This document shows, piece by piece, positions 38,393-47,204 of a stretch of DNA of 64,000 nt. How positions within the stretch are numbered: the first letter of the stretch is position 1; each line of letters begins with the position of its first letter. Source of the DNA: Paracoccaceae bacterium (GTDB lineage Bacteria > Pseudomonadota > Alphaproteobacteria > Rhodobacterales > Rhodobacteraceae); assembly GCA_024742835.1 (NCBI GenBank), contig JANSXS010000007.1, positions 37,302-101,301 of the forward strand. The letters are read 5' to 3'. The position numbers and the translations under genes were made by a program. The notes under the pieces are model-generated. The model saw only the letters and a program-made list of their open reading frames with translations, was not told the origin of the DNA and searched no databases.

Positions 38393-39585
38393 AGACGAAA
38401 GAACAATGCCTTGAGATAGCCCGTCTCGGCCAGTTGCGGATGCAAGGGATGATCCGGCCCGGCCTGTCCGGTGTGGATCAGCGGCCCGGCCCGGCCCGCG
38501 CGCCCGATCCCGCGCACACAGGCGGTGCGGAACTTGTCGGGCGTAGCCGCGTGCGAACACGAGCACAGGCCCAGAAACCCGCCCGGTACCACCAAACCGG
38601 CGGCCAGCCGCGCGATGCGTTCATAGGCGCGCAGCCCGGCGTCCAACGCGGATTTGTTGGGCGCAAAGGCAGGCGGATCGCAGATCACCACGTCGAACTG
38701 TGTGCCCTCTTCGGCGAGTTTTGCCAGCACGTCGAACGCGTCGCCGCGCCGCGTGGCAAAGGCCGATTGCTGGCCCATCCGCGCCGCGCCCTCGTTGGCG
38801 AGGGCCAGCGCCGGTTCCGATCCGTCGACGGCCAGAACCTCTGTCGCGCCCGAGGCAAGACAGGCAAGACCAAAGCCGCCCACATGCGCAAACACGTCCA
38901 GCACCCGTGCGCCCCTGGCCAGCGTGGCGGCAAAGGCGTGGTTGGGACGCTGGTCATAGAACAGGCCCGTCTTTTGCCCCCCCAAAAGATCCGCCAGATA
39001 GGTCGCACCGTTCATCGGCACCGCGACCGGCTCTGTCGGCGTGGTCCCGGCCAGCGTCAGGCTGACATCGTCAAGCCCTTCCAGCCCCCGCGCGCGGCCC
39101 GATGCATTCTTGAGAACGGTCTTCACCCCCGTTACGGCCTGCACCTGCGCCACGATTTCGGGTAGCAAAAGCTCGGCCCAGGCTGCGTTCGGCTGGATCA
39201 CCGCGACATCGCCAAAACGGTCGATAACCATGCCGGGCAGACCATCGGCCTCGGCATGGACCAGACGGTAGAAGGGCGCATCGTACAGCCGCGCACGCAG
39301 GGCCTGTGCCGCCTCAAGCCGCGTGTGCAGCCAGCCGGGGCCGATCGCCGCATCGGTATCCAGATCCAGCACCCGCGCCATGATCCGCGACGCCGGGTTC
39401 ACAGCAACCAGCGCCAGCGGCGCGCGGTCGGCGTCTTCCAGCAGGGCAATGGTTCCCGGCACCAGATTTTTGGTCCGGCGGTCGGTGACCAGTTCATTAT
39501 CGAACACCCAGGGAAAGCCATGCCGGATCGCGCGCGGCTGGCTTTTGGGTTTCAGGCGAATAACGGGCAAAGGGGATGACGACAT
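38389..39585 (-). CDS. Class I SAM-dependent rRNA methyltransferase (RlmI/RlmK-like)
   Basis: A 398-residue protein. An N-terminal PUA domain (VIRLKPKSQPRAIRHGFPWV) leads to an EEHEE-like middle region. The SAM-binding Rossmann domain shows TGLFYDQRPNH, VLDVFAHVGGFGLACLA and the catalytic motif VVICDPPAFAPNK, with Cys residues in GLCSCSHAA. This resembles the family of 23S m5C1962 methyltransferase RlmI. The exact target is not certain. The downstream PIN-domain gene overlaps its stop. Confidence 0.88.
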   Translation of the reverse strand: MSSSPLPVIRLKPKSQPRAIRHGFPWVFDNELVTDRRTKNLVPGTIALLEDADRAPLALVAVNPASRIMARVLDLDTDAAIGPGWLHTRLEAAQALRARLYDAPFYRLVHAEADGLPGMVIDRFGDVAVIQPNAAWAELLLPEIVAQVQAVTGVKTVLKNASGRARGLEGLDDVSLTLAGTTPTEPVAVPMNGATYLADLLGGQKTGLFYDQRPNHAFAATLARGARVLDVFAHVGGFGLACLASGATEVLAVDGSEPALALANEGAARMGQQSAFATRRGDAFDVLAKLAEEGTQFDVVICDPPAFAPNKSALDAGLRAYERIARLAAGLVVPGGFLGLCSCSHAATPDKFRTACVRGIGRAGRAGPLIHTGQAGPDHPLHPQLAETGYLKALFFRL

Positions 39586-39622
39586 GCCACCCCCTTAAAG
39601 CCTTTGTATAAGGCCGAAAAGC

Positions 39623-40300
39623 TCAGAGTTGGTTCAGCGCTCCGATAAACCCCAGATTGGTCGCCTGATATCCGCCTTCGCCCGAAAGCTCGGCCTGGAT
39701 GACATGCGCCAGACGTTCGGTGATACGGTATTTCTGGGTTATGCCGCGCGCCTCGGCCGCAATGGCGGTCTGCCCGCCAAAACCCCGGAAATCTGCCTTC
39801 ACGAAATGCGGCGGCCCATATGCTACGCCGGTTTCGGGGTTGCGCAACACGATGTTGAACTGGATCGCATGTACGCCGCCAACCGAGTAGCGGGTCTTTT
39901 CGCTCAGCGCGTGAAAACGCGTCACCTCGACATCCAGCAATACAGGCACCGCTCCGCGCTCCATGCGTTCCACCCCCTGGCGCAACGCGTTTTCGACAAT
40001 GGCCTGCACCTGTGCGTGCCGGTCGCCGGGGGCATCCTCGCGCCAGACGATATCGCCACCAGGGTAAAAGCGGTTCGCCTCGGACACTTTCAGGCTTTTG
40101 GGAACGCTCACGCGGATATCGGTGACGTCATAGCTGGGCAGTTCCTGCGCCGCCTCTGCCTGTGTCTCTGGCACGGGTGCCATCTGGTTCAGCGAGGCGA
40201 CCGTATCCATGGTCGCGCCGCGGGTCGCCGTTTCGATCGAGGCGCAGCCCGAAACAGTCACCCCAAGAATCGTCGCTGCAATGAATTTCCTGAATATCAT
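39623..40300 (-). CDS. Outer-membrane-type lipoprotein, DUF6778-like
   Basis: A 225-residue protein with a lipoprotein signal: FIAATILGVTVSGCASIETA, lipobox VSGC with the lipidated Cys near residue 19. The mature protein has a conserved-looking middle (VSVPKSLKVSEANRFYPGGDIVWREDAPGD, key residues Y-P-x-G-D-I-V-W-R) and ends GALNQL. It resembles a lipoprotein family restricted to Rhodobacterales. Function unknown. I chose ATG 40300 because GGAGG lies 6 bases before it. A GG-rich inverted repeat (CCTTGGCC/GGCCAAGG, 40316–40346) sits in its leader. Confidence 0.75.
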   Translation of the reverse strand: MIFRKFIAATILGVTVSGCASIETATRGATMDTVASLNQMAPVPETQAEAAQELPSYDVTDIRVSVPKSLKVSEANRFYPGGDIVWREDAPGDRHAQVQAIVENALRQGVERMERGAVPVLLDVEVTRFHALSEKTRYSVGGVHAIQFNIVLRNPETGVAYGPPHFVKADFRGFGGQTAIAAEARGITQKYRITERLAHVIQAELSGEGGYQATNLGFIGALNQL

Positions 40301-40426
40301 GTCGTCCTCCACGGGCCTTGGCCGCCAGAATTTTCACAGGCCAAGGTGACGGTGGAATCGGGCTGAATTTAGACAAATTCGGTTCTTAACCAAGACGGAT
40401 CATGGCCGAAATGCGCAACGCGCCCG

Positions 40427-40687
40427 TTACCGTGGCCGCGCGCGCCAGCCGCCGCGGCGCTTGGGGGCCTGCGCGGCTTCCAGCCCCTCGCGCAGGACCG
40501 CCGTCATGGGGTGATCGCGGTTCTCGCCCGCGTAACGCGCCAACAGGCCCTCGATCGGGTCGCTGTGGGTCTCGGCGTCGATGGACAGCGCCCAGTCCAG
40601 AAAGACGGACCGACATTCGCCCGGCGTGATGCCCTCGATGCGGTAAGCCTCGCGGACAAGCCCTTTTGGGTCCAGCATGTCAGTCAT
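40427..40687 (-). CDS. Small hypothetical protein coupled to glnE
   Basis: An 86-residue helical, acidic protein with a basic tail (APKRRGGWRARPR). Its ATG overlaps the glnE stop by 8 bases (ATGACTGA), and GGAG lies just upstream inside glnE, which indicates coupled translation. Recognisable blocks are REAYRIEGITPGECRSVFLD and HPMTAVLREGLEAAQ. I do not know the family. Position suggests a link to nitrogen control, but nothing in the sequence proves it. Confidence 0.65.
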   Translation of the reverse strand: MTDMLDPKGLVREAYRIEGITPGECRSVFLDWALSIDAETHSDPIEGLLARYAGENRDHPMTAVLREGLEAAQAPKRRGGWRARPR

Positions 40688-43475
40688 CACTCCGGTCTCC
40701 TTTCGGGGGGCGTCCAAGGCCCGCGTCGATCACTTCGCCTGCGCGCCGCGTCACCGCGTCAAGCCGTTTTTCCAGCAAATCCAGCCCGTCAAACCCGGTC
40801 TGGCGCAACAGGAAGGCGCGCCCCCCCTCGCCAAGCGCCCGTGCATCAAGCGGCTTGTCGCTGAGCAAACGGGACGCCTGCAACACCGTCCAACAAAGCG
40901 CATAAGCGCTCTGCAACGCTTCGCCATCCGCGTCACTCAGCCAGCCGATTGCGACCCCGGCACGCAACCCTTCGGCCACGGCGCGCCCCGGCAGACCCGC
41001 CATCAGCGCCCCGGCCTGCGCGACCAGCTCGATTTCCTGAATCCGACCGTAACCGAGTTTGGCATCCCAAGGCCCCGCGGGCGATTTGGCATCCGCGATG
41101 CGCGCGCGCATGTCGGCCACTTCCCGCAGCACATGATCCGGCGCGCCCTTCTCCGCCAAAAGCCGTTGGCGAAAGGTTTCGATCTCGGCGCATAGATCAT
41201 CAGGGCCGGTGATGCCCCGCGCGCGGGTCAGCGCCAGATGTTCCCACACCCACGCCTCCTCCTGCTGGTAGGACTGGAACGCGGCCCAGCTTGTGGCCAC
41301 AGGCCCCTGATTGCCCGAGGGGCGCAGGCGCATGTCGACCTCGTAAAGCCGACCCTCGGCCATGGGGGCGGTCAGCGCGGTGATCAGCGCCTGCGTCAGC
41401 CGGGCATAATAGGGCCGCGCGCTGAGCGGGCGGCGCCCCTCTGAGGATGCGTCGCCGGGCGCGTCATAGATCACGATCAGATCAAGATCGGAACCTGCGT
41501 TCAGCTTGCCCGCGCCAAGCGAGCCCATGCCGATCACGACCGCGCCGCGCCCCGGCGGCGAGCCGTGCTTCTGCGCAAACTGCACCTGCACTGCGTCCCA
41601 GACCGGACCGATGACAGCCGATGCCAGATCGGCATAGCAAAGCCCCGCCTCGTCTGCGTCGATCAGGCCGCGCAGGTGATGCACGCCGATTCGGAAATGC
41701 CATTCCTTGCGCCAGCGCCGCGCGGCGTCGAGCTTGCGTTCGTAATCGGCTTCAGCGTCCAGAATATCGGCCAGATCCTGCTCCAGCGCCGTGCGTCCGG
41801 GCCATGGCGCAAAGAAATCCCCCGCGATCACGGCGTCAAGCACACCGGCATGGCGCGACAGATATGCCGCCAGCGCCGGCGAGGTGCCCGCGATATCCAC
41901 CAGAAGGTCGATCAACTGCGGATTGGCCTCGAACAGCGAAAACACCTGCACCCCTGCGGGCAGCCCGGCCAGGAACCCGTCAAAAGCCATGAGCGCCTCG
42001 TTCGGGTTGGCACTGCGCGCCAGTTTGCCCAGGATCTCGGGGCGTAACCGCTGAAAGATTTCAACCGCGCGCGACGAGCGCAACGCGGGATAAGAGCGCC
42101 AGCGTGCCATGATCTCTTCGTCCAGAACATCGGGTTCGGGCGCGGGCGCGGCATCCTCGGGGGCAAAAAAGCTTTCGATCAGGCCATGCACTTCGGACAA
42201 ACGATCATGGATATCAGCCTTCAGCTCTGCCATGTCGCGCCCGCAAAAGGCCGCCAGCCGCTCGAATTCCTCATCATTTGTCGGCAAGGTCTGGGTCTGT
42301 GCGTCGCGCAGCATCTGCAAACGATGCTCGATCTCGCGGTGAAACCGATAATGATCGGTCAAGGTCGCCGCCGCCGCCTCTGGCACCCAGCCTTTTTCGG
42401 CCAACTGGGCCAGACCCTCGACCGTGCCGCGCACCCGCAGATCCGCGTCACGTCCGCCGGATATCAACTGTCGCGTCTGGGTGAAGAACTCGATCTCGCG
42501 GATGCCGCCACGCCCCAGCTTCATGTTGTGACCCGGCAGGATCAGCGCGCCGCCCAGACCCTTGTGCTCGCGGATGCGCAGGCGCATGTTGTGGGCATCC
42601 TCGATCGCGGCGAAATCCAGATGCCGCCGCCACACGAACGGTGCCAGTGTCTTGAGAAACCGCGCGCCCGCCGCCCTGTCGCCCGCCGCGGCCCGCGCCT
42701 TGATATAGGCGGCGCGTTCCCATGTGCGGCCAAGGCTTTCATAATAGGTTTCCGCCGCCGCCATCGCAAGGCAGACGGGCGTTACCGCCGGATCGGGCCG
42801 CAGGCGCAGATCGGTGCGAAAGACATAGCCCTCGGCGGTGCGATCACTGAGCGTGGCGGCCATCGTGCGGGTGGCGCGGACGAACACCGCGCGCGCCTCG
42901 GCGAAATCGTCCGCAGCAAAGCGCGTCTCGTCGAAGAGGCAGATCAGGTCGATATCCGAGCTGTAGTTCAGTTCATCCGCACCCATCTTGCCCATGGCCA
43001 GCACGACCATGCCGCAAGCCTCCTGAAGCGCCGTCTCGTCCAGCCCCGGCAGCTTGCCGCGCTTGAGATGCGGGGCAAGGGCCGCGCGCAGACTCAGGTC
43101 CACCGCCAGATCGGCAAAAGCCGTCAGTTCCCGTGTCACCGTTTCCAAGGGCCAGACCCCACCAAGATCGGCCAAGGCCACCATCAGCGCCACCCGGCGT
43201 TTGGCCTGACGCAGCGCGCTTGGCACCTGATCGAGCGGCTCCTGATCAAGCGCGTGGCGCAGATCAGCAAGTGCGGCCTCGGGCGTGTCGATGGACCGGA
43301 TCAGCCACTCTGCCTCACGCTCGCACAGGGCGCACAGATAGGGGCTGCATCCGACCGCGCCCGCGATCAGATCGCGCGTTTCAGGGGGCAGACCGGACAA
43401 ACGGTCGCGCACCGACGCGCCCTGAGAGGGATCATAGGGCCGGGGCGAACGGGTGATGCGAGAAGCGAATGTCAT
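40680..43475 (-). CDS. glnE: Bifunctional glutamine synthetase adenylyltransferase/deadenylase
   Basis: A 931-residue protein that adds and removes AMP on glutamine synthetase in response to PII and glutamine. Two nucleotidyltransferase domains are visible: the first with MGKMGADELNYSSDIDLICL, the second with GMGSLGAGKLNAGSDLDLIVI, both having the G-S/G…D-x-D metal motif. A GlnD-like regulatory linker sits between them. I chose ATG 43475 (MTFASRI); the longer in-frame extension to 43616 looks unrelated. The small coupled gene follows. Confidence 0.95.
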   Translation of the reverse strand: MTFASRITRSPRPYDPSQGASVRDRLSGLPPETRDLIAGAVGCSPYLCALCEREAEWLIRSIDTPEAALADLRHALDQEPLDQVPSALRQAKRRVALMVALADLGGVWPLETVTRELTAFADLAVDLSLRAALAPHLKRGKLPGLDETALQEACGMVVLAMGKMGADELNYSSDIDLICLFDETRFAADDFAEARAVFVRATRTMAATLSDRTAEGYVFRTDLRLRPDPAVTPVCLAMAAAETYYESLGRTWERAAYIKARAAAGDRAAGARFLKTLAPFVWRRHLDFAAIEDAHNMRLRIREHKGLGGALILPGHNMKLGRGGIREIEFFTQTRQLISGGRDADLRVRGTVEGLAQLAEKGWVPEAAAATLTDHYRFHREIEHRLQMLRDAQTQTLPTNDEEFERLAAFCGRDMAELKADIHDRLSEVHGLIESFFAPEDAAPAPEPDVLDEEIMARWRSYPALRSSRAVEIFQRLRPEILGKLARSANPNEALMAFDGFLAGLPAGVQVFSLFEANPQLIDLLVDIAGTSPALAAYLSRHAGVLDAVIAGDFFAPWPGRTALEQDLADILDAEADYERKLDAARRWRKEWHFRIGVHHLRGLIDADEAGLCYADLASAVIGPVWDAVQVQFAQKHGSPPGRGAVVIGMGSLGAGKLNAGSDLDLIVIYDAPGDASSEGRRPLSARPYYARLTQALITALTAPMAEGRLYEVDMRLRPSGNQGPVATSWAAFQSYQQEEAWVWEHLALTRARGITGPDDLCAEIETFRQRLLAEKGAPDHVLREVADMRARIADAKSPAGPWDAKLGYGRIQEIELVAQAGALMAGLPGRAVAEGLRAGVAIGWLSDADGEALQSAYALCWTVLQASRLLSDKPLDARALGEGGRAFLLRQTGFDGLDLLEKRLDAVTRRAGEVIDAGLGRPPKGDRSDD

Positions 43476-43580
43476 GGTCAAATCTCTTACAGCCGTGGCC
43501 GGCATGGTCAATCCCACCGCCGTCGTACGGCGGCGGTGCAGACCCTTCCATGCGAGGCCACGCGCGCCTATATTCACGGC

Positions 43581-44030
43581 ATGACCGACACCGCATGGCA
43601 TTTGCCCGACCCGCATACGCAGCCCGAATTCTACGCCGACATTCCCACCAAGCGCCTGCTGGCCTGGGGCGCAGATACGGTGATCATAGGCATCATTTCA
43701 CTGCTGATCGTGCCGCTTACGGCGTTTACGGGGCTGTTTTTCTTTCCGCTGCTGTTTCTGACGGTCAGCTTTGCCTACCGGACGATTACCATTTCGCGAA
43801 ACTCCGCGACATGGGGGATGCGGCTTTTGGCGATCGAATTCCGCACCCGCACCGGCGCGAAATTCGACACCACACATGCCGTATTGCACAGCGCCGGATA
43901 CTCGGTCTGCTGGATGCTGATGCCGCTTCAGGTGGCCTCGATCATTCTGATGGCGACCACGGAACGGGCGCAGGGGCTGGTGGATTTCGGGCTTGCCACG
44001 GTTGCCATAAACCGGCGCGCGGCTAGCTGA
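43581..44030 (+). CDS. RDD-family membrane protein
   Basis: A 149-residue protein with an RDD domain: [20 protein letters not shown] has the Arg and Asp of the first helix. Further helices are [20 protein letters not shown] and [17 protein letters not shown]. The second conserved segment is [15 protein letters not shown], typical of RDD proteins. Function is unclear; some family members are proposed as transporters. It is divergent from glnE and precedes bpt by 76 bases. Confidence 0.85.
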   Translation: MTDTAWHLPDPHTQPEFYADIPTKRLLAWGADTVIIGIISLLIVPLTAFTGLFFFPLLFLTVSFAYRTITISRNSATWGMRLLAIEFRTRTGAKFDTTHAVLHSAGYSVCWMLMPLQVASIILMATTERAQGLVDFGLATVAINRRAAS

Positions 44031-44106
44031 TCCTTGCCGGGTATTGGCCCTTGGCCAAATCCGCCTTCATTGTTATCGTACCCGGAACAGCCGGATGGAT
44101 CACCAC

Positions 44107-44937
44107 ATGCGCCACACGCTTCCCATCGCGCCGCAGTTTTACGTGACGGCCCCGCAACCCTGCCCCTACCTGGAGGGCAGGCTGGAGCGTAAGCTTTTCA
44201 CCGCGCTTCAGGGGGACGGCGCGCAACGGTTAAACGATACCCTGTCAAAGCAGGGGTTTCGCCGGTCGCAAAACGTGCTTTACCGGCCGTCCTGCGCCGA
44301 TTGTGCGGCCTGTCTTTCGGCGCGCATCAACGTGGCGGAATTCGGCACGTCCCGCAGCCAGCGCCGGACGATCAATCGCAACCGGCATCTGGAACGCCGG
44401 GCCACATCCCCTTGGGCCACGGAAGAACAATACGCGCTGTTCCGGCGATATCTTGAAGATCGACACGCCAATGGCGGCATGGCCGACATGGACAGTTTCG
44501 AATTCGCCGCCATGATCGAGGAAAGCCCTATCCGCACCCGTGTGATCGAGTATTGCGACCGTACCACGGGCGAGCTGGTGGCCGTTTGCCTGACGGATGT
44601 GTTCGATGACGGCGTCAGCATGGTCTACTCGTTCTACGACACGGACCTAACGCGGCAATCCCTGGGCACCTATGTGATCCTCGATCATGTGGACATCGCC
44701 CGCGAAGCGGGGCTTGACTATGTCTATCTGGGCTATTGGGTGCCGGGCAGTGACAAGATGGGCTACAAGGCCGCTTTTGCCGGGCTGGAGGTATATTCCG
44801 GCGGCGAATGGCAAAAGATGCGCGATCCGGCGGATTACGATGCCAAGCGGCACCCGCTGTCCAATGATCCGATTGCCGAACAGGTTGCGAATATTTCGCT
44901 TCCCGATGGGCGACCCCTACGTGGGCAAAATCGCTGA
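44107..44937 (+). CDS. bpt: Aspartate/glutamate leucyltransferase (Bpt)
   Basis: A 276-residue arginyl-transferase-family protein that transfers Leu from Leu-tRNA to proteins with N-terminal Asp or Glu, marking them for ClpS/ClpAP (N-end rule). The Cys-rich N-terminus contains [15 protein letters not shown] and [13 protein letters not shown]. The C-terminal GNAT-like fold has [19 protein letters not shown] and [21 protein letters not shown] 44107 is the family-like start; ATG 44095 in frame is possible. The ilv promoter begins about 90 bases after its stop. Confidence 0.92.
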   Translation: MRHTLPIAPQFYVTAPQPCPYLEGRLERKLFTALQGDGAQRLNDTLSKQGFRRSQNVLYRPSCADCAACLSARINVAEFGTSRSQRRTINRNRHLERRATSPWATEEQYALFRRYLEDRHANGGMADMDSFEFAAMIEESPIRTRVIEYCDRTTGELVAVCLTDVFDDGVSMVYSFYDTDLTRQSLGTYVILDHVDIAREAGLDYVYLGYWVPGSDKMGYKAAFAGLEVYSGGEWQKMRDPADYDAKRHPLSNDPIAEQVANISLPDGRPLRGQNR

Positions 44938-45026
44938 TTTCGTCGTTGATGTGCGCCAATGCCGCTGTGACGCAACAAATGAAAAGTTTCACCCGCATCT
45001 GGCGACATTTTTTTGGCGCTTTGCGG

Positions 45027-45055
45027 TTGACGCCCCGCTTGGCCAACCATAATGT
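45027..45055 (+). promoter_or_regulatory. Sigma-70-type promoter of the ilvBN operon
   Basis: TTGACG, a 17-base spacer and TAATGT give a near-consensus promoter. Transcription would start near 45062, about 25 bases before the leader-peptide ATG. Confidence 0.65.
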
Positions 45056-45085
45056 CATCCCACACGCAGACAGGAGTCGCCCAGG

Positions 45086-45133
45086 ATGGCAACGCTAATC
45101 GTAGTCGTAGACAAGTGGCGCATGGGCCGGTAA
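45086..45133 (+). CDS. ilvL: ilv leader peptide
   Basis: A 15-codon frame, MATLIVVVDKWRMGR, preceded by AGGAG about 10 bases upstream. The consecutive codons Leu-Ile-Val-Val-Val (45095–45109) are control codons for all three branched-chain amino acids. The frame ends inside the first arm of the attenuator, as expected for ribosome-stall control. Confidence 0.88.
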   Translation: MATLIVVVDKWRMGR

Positions 45134-45186
45134 CGGACACCATAACGGTACCCCATGCGCCCCCGGAAACCACCGGGGGCTTTTTT
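45117..45186 (+). promoter_or_regulatory. Branched-chain amino acid attenuator
   Basis: GGCGCATGGG (45117–45126) can pair with CCCATGCGCC (45152–45161). GCCCCCGG (45159–45166) can pair with CCGGGGGC (45173–45180), followed by TTTTTT. The two helices share bases 45159–45161 and exclude each other. A ribosome stalled on the Leu/Ile/Val codons leaves the first pair free to form, so the terminator is weakened. A ribosome reaching the stop covers 45117–45126, so the terminator forms. Confidence 0.85.
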
Positions 45187-45228
45187 GTGCGTGCAACTTG
45201 AGAGTGATGTCATGAACGGAGCAAGCAG

Positions 45229-46983
45229 ATGACACGTCAGATGACCGGAGCGAAAATGGTGGTTCAGGCCCTCAAGGATCAGGGTGTGGACGTCGTATTC
45301 GGATATCCCGGTGGTGCGGTGCTACCGATTTATGACGAGCTGTTTCAGCAAGAGGAAATCCGCCACATTCTTGTCCGCCACGAACAGGGCGCGGTCCACG
45401 CCGCGGAGGGGTATGCGCGGTCCACCGGCAAGCCCGGTGTTGTGCTGGTGACATCCGGTCCGGGGGCCACCAACGCGGTGACCGGCATCACCGATGCGCT
45501 GATGGATTCGATCCCGCTGGTCGTGCTGACCGGCCAGGTGCCCACCTTCATGATCGGCTCCGATGCCTTTCAGGAGGCCGACACCGTGGGCATCACCCGC
45601 CCATGCACCAAGCATAACTGGCTGGTCTCGGATACCGCCCGCCTGTCGGACACGCTGCATCAGGCCTTTCACGTCGCAACGTCGGGCCGGCCCGGCCCGG
45701 TTCTGGTGGACATTCCCAAGGATGTGCAATTCGCCAGCGCGGACTATACCGCGCCCGAGGATGCCAAGGTATCGCATTACCAGCCGCAGACCCATGGCGA
45801 CCTGAACATGATCACCGAACTGGTCGAAGCCCTGGAACAGGCGGAAAAGCCCATTTTCTACACCGGCGGCGGCGTAATCAATTCCGGCCCCGAGGCCAGT
45901 GCGCTTTTGCGTGAGCTGGTCAATGCGACCGGCTTTCCGATCACCTCCACCCTTATGGGCCTCGGTTCCTATCCCGCCTCCGGCGACAACTGGCTGGGCA
46001 TGCTGGGTATGCACGGGCTCTACGAGGCCAACATGGCAATGCATGATTGCGATCTGATGATCAATATCGGCGCGCGTTTCGACGACCGGATCACGGGCCG
46101 CATCGACGCCTTCTCGCCCGGCTCGCGCCGCGCGCATATCGACATCGACCCGTCCTCGATCAACAAGGTGGTCAAGACGGATTTCCCGATCGTGGGCGAT
46201 GTGACCCAGGTTCTGACCGACCTGCTGGACATCTGGAAAGCGCGCGGCTCCAAGGTCAACCGGCCCGCGCTGCAATCCTGGTGGTCCGAGATCGAGGACT
46301 GGCGGAAGGTGCGCTGCCTTGCCTTCACCCAGGAGGGCAAGACCATCAAGCCGCAATACGCCATGGAACGTCTTGAGGCCCTGACCAAGAAGCATGACCG
46401 CTATATCTGTACCGAGGTGGGCCAGCATCAGATGTGGGCGGCGCAATATCTTGGGTTCGAAGACCCCAACCGCTGGATGACATCGGGCGGGCTTGGAACC
46501 ATGGGATACGGGATGCCCGCTTCACTCGGCGTGCAGGTCGCGCATCCCGATGCGCTGGTGATCAACGTCGCCGGAGAGGCGTCTTGGCTGATGAACATGC
46601 AGGAAATGGGCACCGCGGTGCAATTCCGCCTGCCGGTCAAGCAGTTCATCCTGAACAACGAGCGTCTCGGCATGGTGCGCCAGTGGCAGGAATTGCTGCA
46701 TGGCGAACGCTATTCGCATTCGTGGTCCGACGCGTTGCCTGATTTCGTCAAGCTGGCAGAGGCGTTCGGTTGCAAGGGAATCCTCGTGTCCGATCCGGCG
46801 GAACTGGACGATGCGATCATGGAAATGATCAAGTATGACGGGCCGGTAATCTTTGATTGCCTTGTCGAAAAGCATGAGAACTGCTTCCCGATGATCCCCT
46901 CGGGCAAGGCGCATAACGAGATGCTGCTGGGGGCGGCCTCGACGAAGGATGCGATCGACGCCAGGGGAGCGGTTCTGGTGTAA
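45229..46983 (+). CDS. ilvB: Acetolactate synthase large subunit
   Basis: A 584-residue thiamine-diphosphate enzyme (also annotated ilvI) that joins pyruvate with pyruvate or 2-ketobutyrate in Val, Leu and Ile synthesis. The catalytic Glu lies in VRHEQGAVHAAEGYARS. FAD- and substrate-binding regions are intact (MGLGSYPASGDNWLGMLGMH). The ThDP/Mg motif is NVAGEASWLMNMQEMGTAV…ILNN, with GEAS where many enzymes have GDG-S, a variant I recall from related AHAS proteins. It is controlled by the attenuator upstream, and ilvN follows 221 bases later. Confidence 0.96.
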   Translation: MTRQMTGAKMVVQALKDQGVDVVFGYPGGAVLPIYDELFQQEEIRHILVRHEQGAVHAAEGYARSTGKPGVVLVTSGPGATNAVTGITDALMDSIPLVVLTGQVPTFMIGSDAFQEADTVGITRPCTKHNWLVSDTARLSDTLHQAFHVATSGRPGPVLVDIPKDVQFASADYTAPEDAKVSHYQPQTHGDLNMITELVEALEQAEKPIFYTGGGVINSGPEASALLRELVNATGFPITSTLMGLGSYPASGDNWLGMLGMHGLYEANMAMHDCDLMINIGARFDDRITGRIDAFSPGSRRAHIDIDPSSINKVVKTDFPIVGDVTQVLTDLLDIWKARGSKVNRPALQSWWSEIEDWRKVRCLAFTQEGKTIKPQYAMERLEALTKKHDRYICTEVGQHQMWAAQYLGFEDPNRWMTSGGLGTMGYGMPASLGVQVAHPDALVINVAGEASWLMNMQEMGTAVQFRLPVKQFILNNERLGMVRQWQELLHGERYSHSWSDALPDFVKLAEAFGCKGILVSDPAELDDAIMEMIKYDGPVIFDCLVEKHENCFPMIPSGKAHNEMLLGAASTKDAIDARGAVLV

Positions 46984-46999
46984 GAAACACGCGCAGCGT

Positions 47000-47044
47000 C
47001 CTGTTCGTTCTGCGGTCCTCAATCGGACTGCAAAAACGAACAGG
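47000..47044. repeat. Long hairpin between ilvB and ilvN
   Basis: CCTGTTCGTT (47000–47009) pairs with AACGAACAGG (47035–47044). GCGGTCC (47012–47018) pairs with GGACTGC (47025–47031, one G·U) around the 6-base loop TCAATC. No T-run follows. It may adjust the large:small subunit ratio by RNA processing or stability, or be a mobile palindromic unit. Confidence 0.6.
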
Positions 47045-47204
47045 ATCGCATCCGCCTAAAGGCCCGTGGGCTCATCTCGTTTCAAAGAATGATCCATTGA
47101 ACAAAACTCCAACGCTTTGTCGTGTCGACCCTGAGAGAGGCCCGATGACGAACCAAAGCTTTGGCTTGACGACGAACTGAAACAAACGTGGCGGAGATAT
47201 ACCG

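Noticed and set aside
42186..43580. N-terminal extension making a 614-codon frame before the RDD protein
   Set aside because: It runs antisense through glnE. The RDD domain starts cleanly at ATG 43581 with the normal family length.
47145..47180. An 11-residue frame before ilvN as a second leader peptide
   Set aside because: It has GAGAGAGG upstream, but its codons (Thr, Asn, Gln, Ser, Phe) are not Leu/Ile/Val-rich, and no terminator follows before ilvN.
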